DNA of 64,000 bases from Arachis hypogaea (Eukaryota; Streptophyta; Magnoliopsida; Fabales; Fabaceae), in assembly GCF_003086295.3 (NCBI RefSeq), contig NC_092054.1:60303546-60367545 (forward strand), written 5' to 3'. The notes beneath the pieces were generated by a model. It searched no databases and was not told the DNA's origin. It saw only the letters and a program-made list of their open reading frames with translations. Positions 28,150 to 39,419 of this stretch are shown piece after piece. Position 1 is the first letter of the stretch, and each line of letters begins with the position of its first letter. The position numbers were made by a program, and so were the translations under genes.

Positions 28150-30458
28150 TGATGCCAGGGCATTTTGGCCAGTTTCACTGACCTTTTCTTTATGGTTTTA
28201 CGGTAGTTTCATGCATTTTCTTAGGAAATAAGCAAGTTTTGGGTAAATAATCACTTACATCTTGATTCAAGCAAACATTGTGAATTTTACATGATTTCAT
28301 GAGAATTTTGCATGAATTAAAGGACAAATTGAATGATGCATGTCTCATAACTTGGATCAGAGCTTTGATGCCCTTTATTGCTTGATTTCAGGATAAAGGA
28401 AGCAAGGAAGGACCACGTTAGCAACCACGTTAGTCTAGCTAACGTGACCACTAACGTGGAATGAAGGCTAGCTTGCAACGTTAATGAGAAAAGTGATTGC
28501 CAATAACGCCTTCGTGAGCCATCATAGCCCACGTTAGTTGGCACGTTAACTATGTTAACATGGAAGCTAACGTGGAAGAGAAGTAGAACTCCAACGTTAG
28601 TGGTAAAAGTAAGTGCCACTAACGTTCCAAAAGGGGCAATTGGCTACGTCAAGAGCCACGTTAACTTAGTTAACGTGAGCTCTAACATGGAAGAAGAAGA
28701 TGATGCCAACGTTAGTGACACTCACCTTTGTCACTAACATTGGACTAAGCCCATTTGGCTACGTTAAAAGCCACGTTAACCTAGTTAACGTGGACTCTAA
28801 CGTGGAGGGAGCAAGAATCACCAACGCAAGTGACACTCACCTTTGTCACTAACGTTAGATTGAGCTACTATGAGCCACGTTAGTTGCCACGTTAATTACA
28901 TTAACGTGGAAGCTAACGTGGAGAAGAGGGATGATGAGCCAACGTTAGTGACACTCACCTTTGTCACTAACGTTTGAGATGGCTATCAATACCACATTAG
29001 AAGTCACGTTAACTTAGTTAACGTGAACTCTAACATGGGAAGTAGGGGCATTCTGAAGCGTTAGTGACAGAGGTAAGTGTCACTAACGCTCTCGAAGATT
29101 TGGAAAGCCTACGTTAAAGGCCACGTTAACTATTCTAACGTGAACTCTAACGTAGGGAGAAAGGGGTACTCTCAACGTTATTGAAAGAGGTAAACCCCAG
29201 TAACGTTTGCGAAGGGCCAAGGGTCAACGTTAGTGGTCACGTTAGTGCCACTAACGTTGAAGTTAACGTGGACCACTTTGGGTTAGGAACGTTAGTGAAA
29301 AAGGTGATTGTCACTAACGTTCTCAACCACACATTTTCACTTAACGTTAACACCACTAACGCCCTAAGCTAAAGTCCTTGCCTACTTCACACTTTCTCTG
29401 TAAGTAAAGCTGAGTCTACTAAAGAAGATAACTGCTTCAACTCAAGATCCAAAGGCCCATATCCAAGACTTGAAGAGCCAACTAGAAGATCAGAAGAGTA
29501 GTATAAATAGGGAGAGCTTTGAACTAGAAAAGGGAGCTTTTGGGGCATTATTAGAATTACTCTCTATATTTTACTTTCTCTGCACTTCTATTTTAACTTT
29601 CAGAATGTACTCTCCATCTTTGCTTTCTATTCCCAGAGCTATGAACAACTAAACCCCTTTCATTGGGTTAGGGAGATCTGTTGTAATTTGATGGATCAAT
29701 AATAGTTTTCATAATCCTTCTTCTTTCTTTTCTCTTGATTTTACTAGAAAGATTTCAATCTTCATCCAATTGAGTAGTTATCTTGGAAAAGAAGCTATTC
29801 ATACTTGGATTTCTTCTGAACCTTGGAAAAGGAATGAAGAGATCATGCTAGAAATGTTTTCTCATGTTGGACCAAATTGGGGTTTGGGCGGATATGGTGA
29901 CATATAATTCTCCCAATACTTTGATTTGGAAATATATGTGGTATAATCAGTGACCACACTTCATCTCTTCTCATGAGCAATTAGACCAAGGAATTGGCTA
30001 TTGATCTGATTTGAGAGATTGAATTACCAAAGAATTGAAATTCAATCACTTAAGATTACCAAGGAGATCAATGAATGCATTGATTGAGGAAGAGATGAAA
30101 ATGAACTTGATCCGGAGAATGCAATATCACCTAAGCCCAATGAATTCCCCATTTCTGATCTTACCCATTCTCTTTACTTATTGCCATTTACTTTCATGCT
30201 AAACTCCCCTTCCCCATTTAAGATTCTGCAATTTACTTCCCGTCATTTATTTTCTGCTATTTACTTTCCCGCCATTTAATTTCCTGCAATTCTCAACTCA
30301 CTTTCTGCTTAGCTCAACTAGAATGTTCTTCCAATTAAAGTTGCTTGACCAATCAATCCCTGTGGGATTCGACCTCACTCTACTGTGAGTTTTTACTTGA
30401 CGACAATTCGGTATACTTGCCGAAGGAAATTTGTTGAGAGACAAGTTTCCGTGCATCA
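28150..30458 (+). repeat. 3' LTR of element A
   Basis: 2309 bp, TGATGCC..GCATCA, followed by TGAGT (30459-30463). Palindrome array 28410-29370 with one more unit (about 28855-28970) than the 5' LTR. U5 hairpin CTCAC/GTGAG at 30374-30389. Confidence 0.95.
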
Positions 30459-30962
30459 TGAGTTATTGTGGAATTGTTTGACAATTAGTATTACCTTTTT
30501 AAAGGGTTGCTTGCATGTTCAATTTAATACTTTCAATAACATCTTTATCATGCATGCTATGTGTTTGTGAAAAAGCCCGTATGGTATTCCACATTATTTT
30601 AAATTATTCTATTCTACCAATCTAAATGCCTGTTGTTTTTCACAAAACCCCGTTTATATCTTATTAATTAAATATAATTGTCAATACAAATAGGTTGTTA
30701 GTTTGAAAGGGTTGGTAATTTAACCTGGACATTGAATGCTTGACCTATGCTACTCATGCCTTTGCCAGCATGCCAATAAACATCTAGCATTTAATTGCCT
30801 TCACATGCACTTGCTATATTTCCATTGATGAACTTTTCACATGTAGTCATGACCATGTCTTAATGACATCCTTCTTTACCGTGTATTGATTATCACCCAT
30901 AATATTCACTCCTTTGCTCGAACCCATAGCTTTACATATTACTTTCTTTTTCCTTTTTCAGG

Positions 30963-32228
30963 ATGGCCACCAAGAAGGATAAAGAGAAAGCTAATCCCAA
31001 ACCACCAGTAAGGAAAGAAACAAAAAGAGCACTAACGACAGAGCCATCTTCAACAGCGGTAAAGCCCTCAATAAAACGAATCAAGAGGATCATTAAGGTG
31101 GATGAAAAAGAGAAAGCTTTTCCAGCAAAGGACACTGCACGGTTCCCTAACTGCTACTGTGAGCAGATGTTCCCTATCTTGGCTGAGAGAAATTATAACA
31201 ATGAGCACCTTTTTATCCTCCCGACCAACATTGCTGAATTTGTTGAGCCCCGCATTGAGCGTAGACAATGGAGATTCCTATGGAGACAACCACGGCAGGT
31301 TAACCTTTTATGGGATGTAGAATTCTACTCCAATTTTCACATGCCAACCATGCAGTCTGTCTATGTCCGTCAGAAGCAAGTCCCTATAACAGAAGAGGCC
31401 ATTCAAAAAGTTTTAGATCTTCCCCCTGCTCCAGAGGGATTGGACGCATTCCAAGAAGCCTCATTTAAATGCTAGACATACCAATTTGACTGGGACGCAG
31501 TTCTCAGAGTTATAGCACAACCTGGTAGCATATGGATCTACGGATACCATCGGTCCCGACCTAAGGGCATATTGGCTTCAGCACTCACATTGGAGGCTCG
31601 AGTATGGGCACAGATCATGTCCCATTATGTCTTTCCGAGCACTCACGAGTCCTCATTTACTGCAGACATGGCTATTCTACTCTGGTGTATCCTTACAGAC
31701 CAGTACCTCAATTTACCAAGACACATTCGGCATGCTATGGGACACGTACAAATTGCAGGTAACTTACCTTTCCCTGCCTTGGTTTCAGATCTAGTCTCAG
31801 CAGCCGGAGTCTTCTACAGAGCTGGGGATATCAAGGCCATGATTCCACGAGATGATCAATACGTCCCTAATGGGAAGTATATCAGACCTCCAGCAGCCAC
31901 TATTAACCGGAGCACAGAACCAGCAGAAGATATCCCTTCTTCTTCCACATCACAAGCACCTTCAACAAACCAACTGCTCTATCAGATACTTGAGAAATTA
32001 GACCGGCTTGACCGGAAAGGAAAGCAAAAAGAGCGCCGTAACAAGTGCTAATTTACATACCTCAAGGAGCTGATTATTGGTAACCACCCACCGGAAAAAG
32101 AACCAGAAACCCTGGACTCCACTTCATTTACCAGCACAGGGAGCCATGACGGTCCCGATGGTGGAGATGCTACTACCAGCCCCCCTTTGTTCCTGACAGA
32201 TGGCACCGAGGACGGTGCAAAGCTTTAA
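30963..32228 (+). pseudogene. Athila-type env-like third ORF (putative plant transposon protein domain)
   Basis: One frame with two stops: MATKKDKEK.. to TAG at 31473-31475, then open to TAA 32049-32051, then readable to 32228. The basic N-terminus (Lys-rich, about 1-50) looks like a nuclear targeting segment. The middle has VEFYSNFHMPT..VYVRQKQVPITEEAIQKVLDLP and later EARVWAQIMSHYVFPSTHES..LPRHIRHAMG, the pattern of the domain found downstream of pol in Athila and relatives. A Ser/Thr-rich part and a basic coiled end (LLYQILEKLDRLDRKGK) follow. I see no clear signal peptide or membrane helix, so a true envelope role is doubtful. The start is chosen because ATG directly follows TTTTTCAGG, as in element R. 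Confidence 0.75.
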
Positions 32229-32240
32229 GTGTGGGGAGGT
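32224..32240 (+). other. Internal polypurine tract (second PPT) of E1
   Basis: TTTAAGTGTGGGGAGGT at the end of the env-like frame, one mismatch from the terminal tract at 33695-33711. Also present in R at 55094-55110 and 63629-63645. Confidence 0.7.
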
Positions 32241-33694
32241 CGGTCAGTACCTGACTTCCGGAGGTAATTTCTCTTCCTAAACACCAATAAAATAGGATAC
32301 TTAGTTAATTTTTCTTTTGTTTAGAATAGGATAAATAACATAGAAATAGGTTAATTGCATGCATGTTATATTTGGTTAGAAAATAATAAGTTTCTTTTTA
32401 AGACCCTATTTTTGAAAAATTTCACTAATTTAAATCAAATTTTTTGTGTTAAAATTGTTAGAAGTTGTATTTAGAACATAGTTTAAAAAGCTAAGAACGC
32501 ACAACCTGTGAGATTTGAACCTAATGAAATGGTTACACTATTTAACCATAAATATTTTATTCTTGTGTGTTTACTTCTCTATGATTGTGATCTATATTTT
32601 ATTCCATCCTATATGTCCAATGTTTAATGTGTTATATGCATGCACATGATTGAGGCCATTAATTGTTTTAGCTCACTTATCCCATAATAGCCTACCCTTC
32701 CATTTACCTTTGTTAGCCACTTTGAGCCTTTTAAATCCCATTTGTTCTATATTTTACCACATTACTATTCTTAAGCGGAAAAATAATTAAATATCCCAAT
32801 TGAATCTTTGGTTAGCATAAGATAGAAATTGTGTGTCAACTAAGTGTGGGAAAACGTGGGAACATGGGTCGATAGGAAAGGATTAACTTAATAAAATAAT
32901 AAGAGATTTGGGAGCATACTCATGTGAAACCAATTTAAATTGAAATACCATGTGCATTGATATATGTTGTGTTTATGTTTCAGATAAAAAAAATAAATAA
33001 ATAATAAAAAAATAAAAAATAAAATAAAATAAAAATTTTCTTAAAAAAATAAGGGGATGAAATTACCCCAATAATGAGTTTAGTAAGGAAATCAATGCAC
33101 ATGGAGGTAAAATCAAAATAAAATTGGTACATGACTATGTGATAAGAAAGTGGGAAAATTATGGGAAGACTAGGATAATTTTAGAAGTACATAGAGTGTG
33201 TGTATAGGTAAAGAGCTTAGGTTAATTAAAGATTCAATTTATAGCTCACTTAGCCATATATATACCCTCACCTTTACCTTGGCCCATTACAACCTTGAAA
33301 AGACCTCATGATGTTTGCATTGGTACATTAAATACTTGTTGATTGGTTATGTGAAGAACAAGGTTTAGAAATCATGATTAGAGAAGAGTAGAGTGATTAC
33401 CCTATACACTAGAGAGACTAGAGTGTATATACACCACTAGTGAGGGTTCAATGCTTAATTCTATGTTCCCTGCTTTCATGAGTTGTCTTCTTACAAGTTT
33501 ACTTGTCTTTACTGTATAGTTTGAATTAGTGAAGTTTGAGTTATTTTTGTCTTAAAGAACTTATTTATTTTAACCAAGTAGACAGAATCATATAGTTGCA
33601 TTCATATATATAAGTTGCATTGCATTGCATGAGTCTTACTTTTCCCTACTCATTTATTTGATCTCCTTAAGCTAAGCATGAGGACATGCTAATG
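32241..33694 (+). other. E1 spacer between env-like ORF and 3' LTR
   Basis: AT-rich, no ORF. It includes an A/T microsatellite-like run (about 32990-33050) and a weaker third PPT-like tract TAAGTGTGGGAAAA at 32841-32854. Confidence 0.7.
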
Positions 33695-33711
33695 TTTAAG
33701 TGTAGGGAGGT
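33695..33711 (+). other. Terminal polypurine tract of E1
   Basis: TTTAAGTGTAGGGAGGT directly before the LTR start TGATAAACC; the plus-strand primer position of LTR retroelements. Confidence 0.85.
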
Positions 33712-35136
33712 TGATAAACCACTATTTTATGGTTTATCTTGTGTTTATTTGAATGGTTTCATCAAGTCTTCACCCACTTATTCATACTAATTGCATGATT
33801 TTATAATTCCTTCCTAGTATTATTCTATGATTGAAAACTTGCTTCCTGAAGATCTCTAATTAGTATATTTTAATTCTCCTTTATACTATTCGATGCCGTG
33901 ATCTGTGTGTTAAGTGTTTCAAGCTTCATAGGGCAGGAATGGCTTAGAAAACAGAAAGGAAGCTTGCAAAAATGGAAGGAACACAAGAAACTAAGGAAAT
34001 GAACAGTGAACACTGACGCGAGTGCGTGCCTGACGCGAACGCGTGGATTGGAGTCTGCACGAATGACGCGAACGCGTGGACGACACGTACGCGTGACCTG
34101 CGTGATCTGCAGAATTAATAGAAAATGCTGGGGGCGATTTCGGGCCATGTTTCGACCCAATTTTCGGCCTAGAAACACAGAATAAGGCCAGGGAACAAGC
34201 AGAGACTCAACACAGACGCATAGACAAAGATACACAGTCATTCACATTAGGATTATTTAGTTTTAGATCTGAATCTAGAGAGAGAATTACTCTTCCTCTA
34301 GTTTCTCTTTACATTCCTAGTTATTGCTTTTACTTTTGGAAACTGAAGAATCATTACCTCCATTGAAGACATTATTCTAGTTTGTTTACTTGCCCCTTAC
34401 TCTTCCATATACTTATTTATTTTATTTAGAGTTCTAATTGGATTATTTTCATGAATTGTTAGTGAAGAGAATTACTTTTACTTTTAATTAATTTTCAGTC
34501 TCTATTTTATTTTAATTAATTTATTATGTCTTCTTATATTTTTCTGAGTTTTATATTAATGTCAATGGAGTAGAATTCCCAAACTTGACATGGGAGTTGA
34601 TTAAGAGGAGACAATTGAGTTGGAAGGCTTAAGTGTTGGTTAAATTGGGAATTGTTGGCTAGTTCTGTATTTACTAACGATAGACCTTTCCAAGGGAGAG
34701 GACTAGTATTTGCGAATAAGGATTAGCTCAATCACTTGACTTTCCTTTATTTAGTAAGGGTTAACTAAGTGAAAACAACAACCTTTTTAATACCACACTT
34801 AAGAGATCCCAACGAGGATAGAACTTCCAATTAATCATTCCCCCAGTCAAAGCCTTTTTATATTAATAATAATTCTTAGTTTTATTGCTTTCATTTATAA
34901 TTATTGCTCATTATCCAAACTTAAACTCTCTCGGAAAATTCCTAATTAATAGATTAGCAACCTTTCCTACAACTCGTTGGGAGACGATCTCGGACTCATA
35001 CTCCCAGTATTTTTATTTCTAAATTTTGTGACAACTTTTATAAATTGACGAGATGGATCTTAGCTGGTTAAGAACTATACTCTCAACGCATTCTCTATAT
35101 TGATTTCTTAATTAGCCGACTTCTGCCTGCACGTCA
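33712..35136 (+). repeat. 3' LTR of E1 (family C)
   Basis: 1425 bp, TGATAAACC..ACGTCA. CpG-rich array of the GACGCGAACGCGTG type at 34015-34110. It is followed by gag sequence of another element with no primer site, so it is a 3' LTR. The 5' partner is outside the window. Confidence 0.88.
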
Positions 35137-36137
35137 GTTGGCAAGACAATTCCAACCAAGGGTGGAGAGACAATTCCAACCAAGGGTGGAGAGATAATTC
35201 CAAGCAAGGATGGAGAAAAAACTACAATCAAGGAGGTAGAGACAACGGTGGAAATCAGAGGTGGAACAACAACAATAATCAACAGAATCGGTATCAGTAG
35301 AACCCTCATACCAGCAGCAGAACCAAGGCCAGACCTACTGAGCACCTCACCAAAGGCAAGTCCAAGCGCCTCAAAACAACCAACAGCAAGCCTCTCAAAT
35401 TACTTACCCACCTTCCTCCTCTAATGATGAGATGCTTCGCTCTATTATGCAAGGACAAAAAGACCTTCAAAGTGCACTCAATTCTAGCATCAATGGTCTT
35501 AACTCCACTCTACAAGCTCTCGTATCCCGAATGGAACCATCCTCTATCCCCAACATTTAACCTTCAAGCTCCAGTGCACTTCCCTCTCAACCTCTATCCA
35601 ACCCCAAAGGTGGAATCAATGCCATTACTTTGAGGTCTAGAACTACACTGCAAGAGAGGAGTCCCGAGGAGCCAAGCTCAAAAGAAGATATTCAAGTTGA
35701 AGACATTGTTGAGGTAGAGGATGTTGAAGAAGAGGATGAAGTACAATATATGGTTGAAGAAGAAACGGCTCAACTAAAGAATGGAGTACCAAAGAAAGAT
35801 AAAGTTACAAGAGAAGCCATTCCCATTCCTTTTCCACACCTTGCTAGGAAACCCAGAAAGCAAATAGAGCTAGACCCTAAGATGGTGGAGATCTTCAAAA
35901 AGGTTGAGATAACTATTCCCCTTTTTGATGCTATTTGCCAGATACCTAAGTATGCTAAGTTTCTAAAAGATAAATGCATGAATAAAGATAAAATACATGA
36001 TTTAAAAACTATTCCTCTAGGTAGCTCTATTTTTTCTTTAATGGGTGCCATACCGGAAAAATGTGGTGATCCCGGTCCATGCATGGTTACTTGTACTATT
36101 GAGGGTGTACAATTTTTTGACTGCATGTGTGATTTAA
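35137..36137 (+). pseudogene. gag: Fragment E2: gag to protease start of another Athila copy
   Basis: Starts inside the NQGWRDNSN repeats of Gag and runs through the MLRSIMQGQKDLQ helix, GGINAITLRS, an acidic linker and PKMVEIFKKVE to CDCMCDL, where it is cut by element D exactly at the protease active-site codons. It parallels 600-1560 of E1 but clearly diverged, with stops near 35300 and 35558. E1 probably inserted into this copy on its left side and D on its right side. Confidence 0.85.
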
Positions 36138-38200
36138 TGATAAGTCATCTTATGCTAGCTTTTCAAGCATTTCTCACTTGTTTCGTTAGGTTTTATGCTC
36201 TTTCTTGCATTGTAAGTAAGTGATTTGGAGTGGATTTGTATGGTTTTGTTGAATCAATCAACCATCCTTTATTTGACACTAAATCATGAGGTTTAAGCTA
36301 GAATTAGTTGATTTTTGAATGATTTATAAAACTTGTGAATTTGGTGATACTTTGATTGGTTGTTTTGATTACTTGTAGGTGAAGAAAAGAAAGAAACAAG
36401 AAAAGCGTGCCTATTGAAGTGTGGCCTAGGGAGATAAAAGCGTGGCGCATCAAGCAAGGCAAAGCATAGCGCTCACTAAGTGAGTGTAGCGCTCTCTAAT
36501 TGAGCGCTAGAGACCAAATGCCAGCACCAAGGGAGCAAGGCCTATAGCGCTACGTGAAGTCTTTTAACTGAGCGCCCAAGGAAGTCAGCAAAACAAGGAG
36601 CTCTCAGTTAACTCATTTCACTTTTTTGTGCCTCCCCAAGGAAAAATCAAGGTGCGACAATTACTAGTGGCTTCAACAAGGTTCGAACTTTGCACTTGAG
36701 GAACAAGGAGGGAGCGCTATACAAGAAGGCAAGGGCGCTCAGTTCCCTTACTTAACTGAGCACTACTTCACAAACAAGGCTTGGCACAAAAGAAAAAGCC
36801 AAAATGGCTTCACTAGGACTCGAACTTGGAGTTTCCTCACAAAGCAAAAGGGGTGCTGTGTGAAGAGTTTTCACTGAGCGCTAGTGCAAGGAAAATTGGT
36901 CAATTTGGTCCCACCAAGGCTCAAAGTTGAAGCCTCATTTCACAACAAAGGGCGCCAAGTTGCCTTTGTTAACTGAGCGACATGACAAATGTTGGGCACG
37001 AACCAAAACAAGCCAAGGAATGGCAATGTGTAGCGCTCCGTTGGTGAAATTAACCAAGCGGTCCCCTAGAGGTGCACCATGGCACAATTTTAATTAAAAA
37101 GCCAAATTGGATCCAATTCTTCACCAACTTAACAAGCCCACTCCATATTTTGAAGATAAAAAATTAGGAAGTGTATAAATAGGAGTTAGTTTGATTTGAA
37201 AAAGGAGGAAAACCTTTACTTTGACTTTTGAACTTTCTTTTATTTTGAGTTTTAGCTTTGAATTGGGGAATTGGGATAGAGAGCTGGGTTCTCTTCCTCT
37301 TGTTCTTGCTTCTGCATTTTCTTACTTTCCGTTTATGAATTTTGGATTGAGATTGAAGGAATTCTGTTTCAATCTTTGATCTGCAATTCATCTTTGTTTA
37401 CTTCTGCATAATTCTAAGGATTGAGAATTTAAAGTAGCTTTCTGTTTTCATTTTTATTTCTTCTGCAACTTTTTCTATCTGTTCTTAGAATTTGAATTGA
37501 GATTGAAGAGCTTCACTGATTCTAAGTTTGAGAATAATCTTTTACCTCTCTTCTCAATTGTTCTAAGAATTGGATATAAGTTTTCTTTACTGTTCCATTT
37601 ACATTTCTTCTGCAAATTGTTCTCTGTTGGATCAAGGAAGGAACTGAGATCTAGACCTGTTTTCTAGTCTCATTGAGCCCCTGAGATCTTGAATTTCTTT
37701 CCTAGCTTTTACAATTGAGCTGAATTTACTTTCTGTCTTGTTCTTCAAGCAATTGTCCATTTCTATTTAGATCTACTGTACTTACTTAATCTTCTTTACT
37801 TTCTATTGTTAAATTCTGCATCCCAGCACCCCACATCCCTATTACTATTCAAGCAATTTATATTTCTTGCACTTTATGCTTCAGCTATTTATATTTCTTG
37901 CAATTTATGTTTCAGCTCTTTTGCTTTTTTGCACTTTAAGTTTCATGCAATTTACTCTTCTGCACTTTATTTTTCTGTCAATTTCCCCTCTCCCTTTTAT
38001 TTTCATGCAATTTAGCTTCTGTTATTCACAATTCACTCAAATCATCAACTGTTTACTTAACTAAATCAACTGTCTAACTAAAATTGTTCAATCCATCAAT
38101 CCCTGTGAGACCGACCTCACTCATGTGAGTAATTACTACTTGATGTGACCCGGTACACTTGCCGGTGAGTTAGGTGTTGGAATCCATTTTCAACCCATCA
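36138..38200 (+). repeat. 5' LTR of element D
   Basis: 2063 bp, TGATAAGTCATC..CCCATCA, followed by a primer site. U3 array of AGCGCT/GAGCGC inverted repeats (about 36440-37040), for example arms TAGCGCTC and GAGCGCTA at 36487-36509. TATA box TATAAATAG at 37174-37182. U5 hairpin CTCAC-TCAT-GTGAG at 38116-38129. Presumed target TTTAA at 36133-36137. Confidence 0.88.
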
Positions 38201-38206
38201 AGTTTT

Positions 38207-38223
38207 TGGCGCCGTTGCCGGGG
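38207..38223 (+). other. Primer binding site of element D
   Basis: TGGCGCCGTTGCCGGGG, a perfect tRNA-Asp type site, six bases after the LTR. Confidence 0.92.
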
Positions 38224-38410
38224 ATTGATCTAGATTGACAATGATTAAGTAAAGTGCTGGTCTAGATTAAGCATTTTTTCTTTGATTTTCTTTTATTTTC
38301 ATTAAGCATACTAACTATTTGAATTTTTGCTTAAGCTAACACTAACTTTGCTCTATCAGTAGAGTGAATTGTTTTTATTTTTTGGTTCTGTGTTTGTTTT
38401 TCTTGGTTGT

Positions 38411-39419
38411 ATGACAGAGGCAAGGAGAGAGATCCCTACCTTCTGTGAAACCGACGAAAGAAATCTTCGAAGGTTAAGAAGAGAAGCAAGAGGAAAGGCA
38501 TTATTGGAGAAGAGGATTCAGAGGAAGAATTCCAAGAAATAGAGGAACATTCAACAAATCCAACAAATTTACCAGTGGGAGTGGCCAACAACAATGGTCA
38601 ACCACAAAGGAGAGTATTGGCTTCCTATACATTTGCTAATCCAAGGCATTGTCGGAGTAGCATCCTTACCCCAAATGTCAATGCAAACAACTTTGAATTG
38701 AAGCCCCAACTCATCACACTGGTACAAAACAATTGCTCATATAGAGGAAGCCCTCTGGAAGATCCAAACCAATAGTTATAAACCTTTCTGAGGATTTATG
38801 ATACAGCGAAGTCTAATGGTGTGCATCCAGACATATACAAATTGTTGTTGTTTCCATTTTCATTAAGGGACAAGGCTGCTCAATGGCTTGAAGCCTTTCC
38901 TCAAGGAAGCATCACTAGCTGGGAGGATCTAGTTAACAAGTTCCTAGCCAAGTTTTACCACCTCAAAGGATCATCAGGCTCAAGACAGAGGTCCAAACTT
39001 TCACACAAATGGATGCAGAATCTCTCTATGAGGCATGGGAGAGATACAAGGCTTTGATTAGAAAGGTCCCCCTGAAATGTTCTGAAAATGGGACATCTTT
39101 CAAAATTTCTATGAAGGATTGACTCTGAAGGCTCATGAAGCACTAGATCATTAGGCAGGAAGCTCACCACAATTAATGAAGACAGTAGAGGAAGCCCAAA
39201 GCCTTATTGATATGGTGGCAAACAATCAATACTTCTTTGCTCATCAAAGGCAACGCTAACCAGCTCAAAGAAAGGGAGTGCTGAAGTTGGAAGGAATGGA
39301 CACTATCCTAGCTCCACACAAGGTGATGCAGTAGCAAATCTAGCAACAATTTGAGCAGATGGCTAAGAGGATTGATAGCCTCCAAATTACAGTAGTGAAT
39401 ACAAGCCAACCATCACCCA
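38411..39419 (+). pseudogene. gag: Element D gag, first part
   Basis: Begins MTEARREIPTF.. at an ATG in the same GTATGACAG context as A and B. It contains NANNFELKPQLITLVQNN and the Retrotrans_gag domain (FPFSLRDKAAQWLEAFP). Frame breaks near 38491 (A-run, one base short) and 38960, and stops at about 38773, show decay. It is cut at 39419 by element B; the second part resumes at 50714. Confidence 0.85.
39415..39419. repeat. Target site duplication ACCCA, left of element B
   Basis: ACCCA precedes the B 5' LTR and follows its 3' LTR at 50714-50718, inside the gag of D. Confidence 0.95.

Larger units (their letters stand above)
11945..30458 (+). mobile_element. Element A: complete LTR retrotransposon with gag-pro only
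   Basis: 18.5 kb including a nested reverse element N (17861-27395); about 9 kb without it. LTRs begin TGATGC and end GCATCA (6-bp terminal inverted repeats), with a TGAGT duplication on both sides. The internal part has a tRNA-Asp-type primer site, one gag-protease frame with two stops, a two-hairpin element, a non-coding 3' part and a G/T-rich motif at the 3' LTR. No RT, RNase H or integrase core is present, so it is a gag-only type non-autonomous element needing enzymes from a relative. Confidence 0.93.
30464..33711 (+). mobile_element. Element E1, right part: env-like region and 3' end
   Basis: Continuation of E1 after the insertion of A. About 500 bp of T-rich non-coding sequence ends in a splice-acceptor-like TTTTTCAGG, followed by the env-like ORF (30963-32228). 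Then come about 1.5 kb of AT-rich spacer with three purine-rich PPT-like tracts, the last touching the 3' LTR. Confidence 0.85.

Noticed and set aside
30963..32228. Genuine envelope glycoprotein
   Set aside because: I see no signal peptide, cleavage site or transmembrane helix; basic N-terminus and coiled end fit the plant transposon-associated domain better.
36660..36860. B-box-like GGTTCGAACT and GGACTCGAACTT in the LTR of D, possible tRNA genes
   Set aside because: No cloverleaf arms or A-box at the right distance; they are parts of the degenerate U3 repeat unit.
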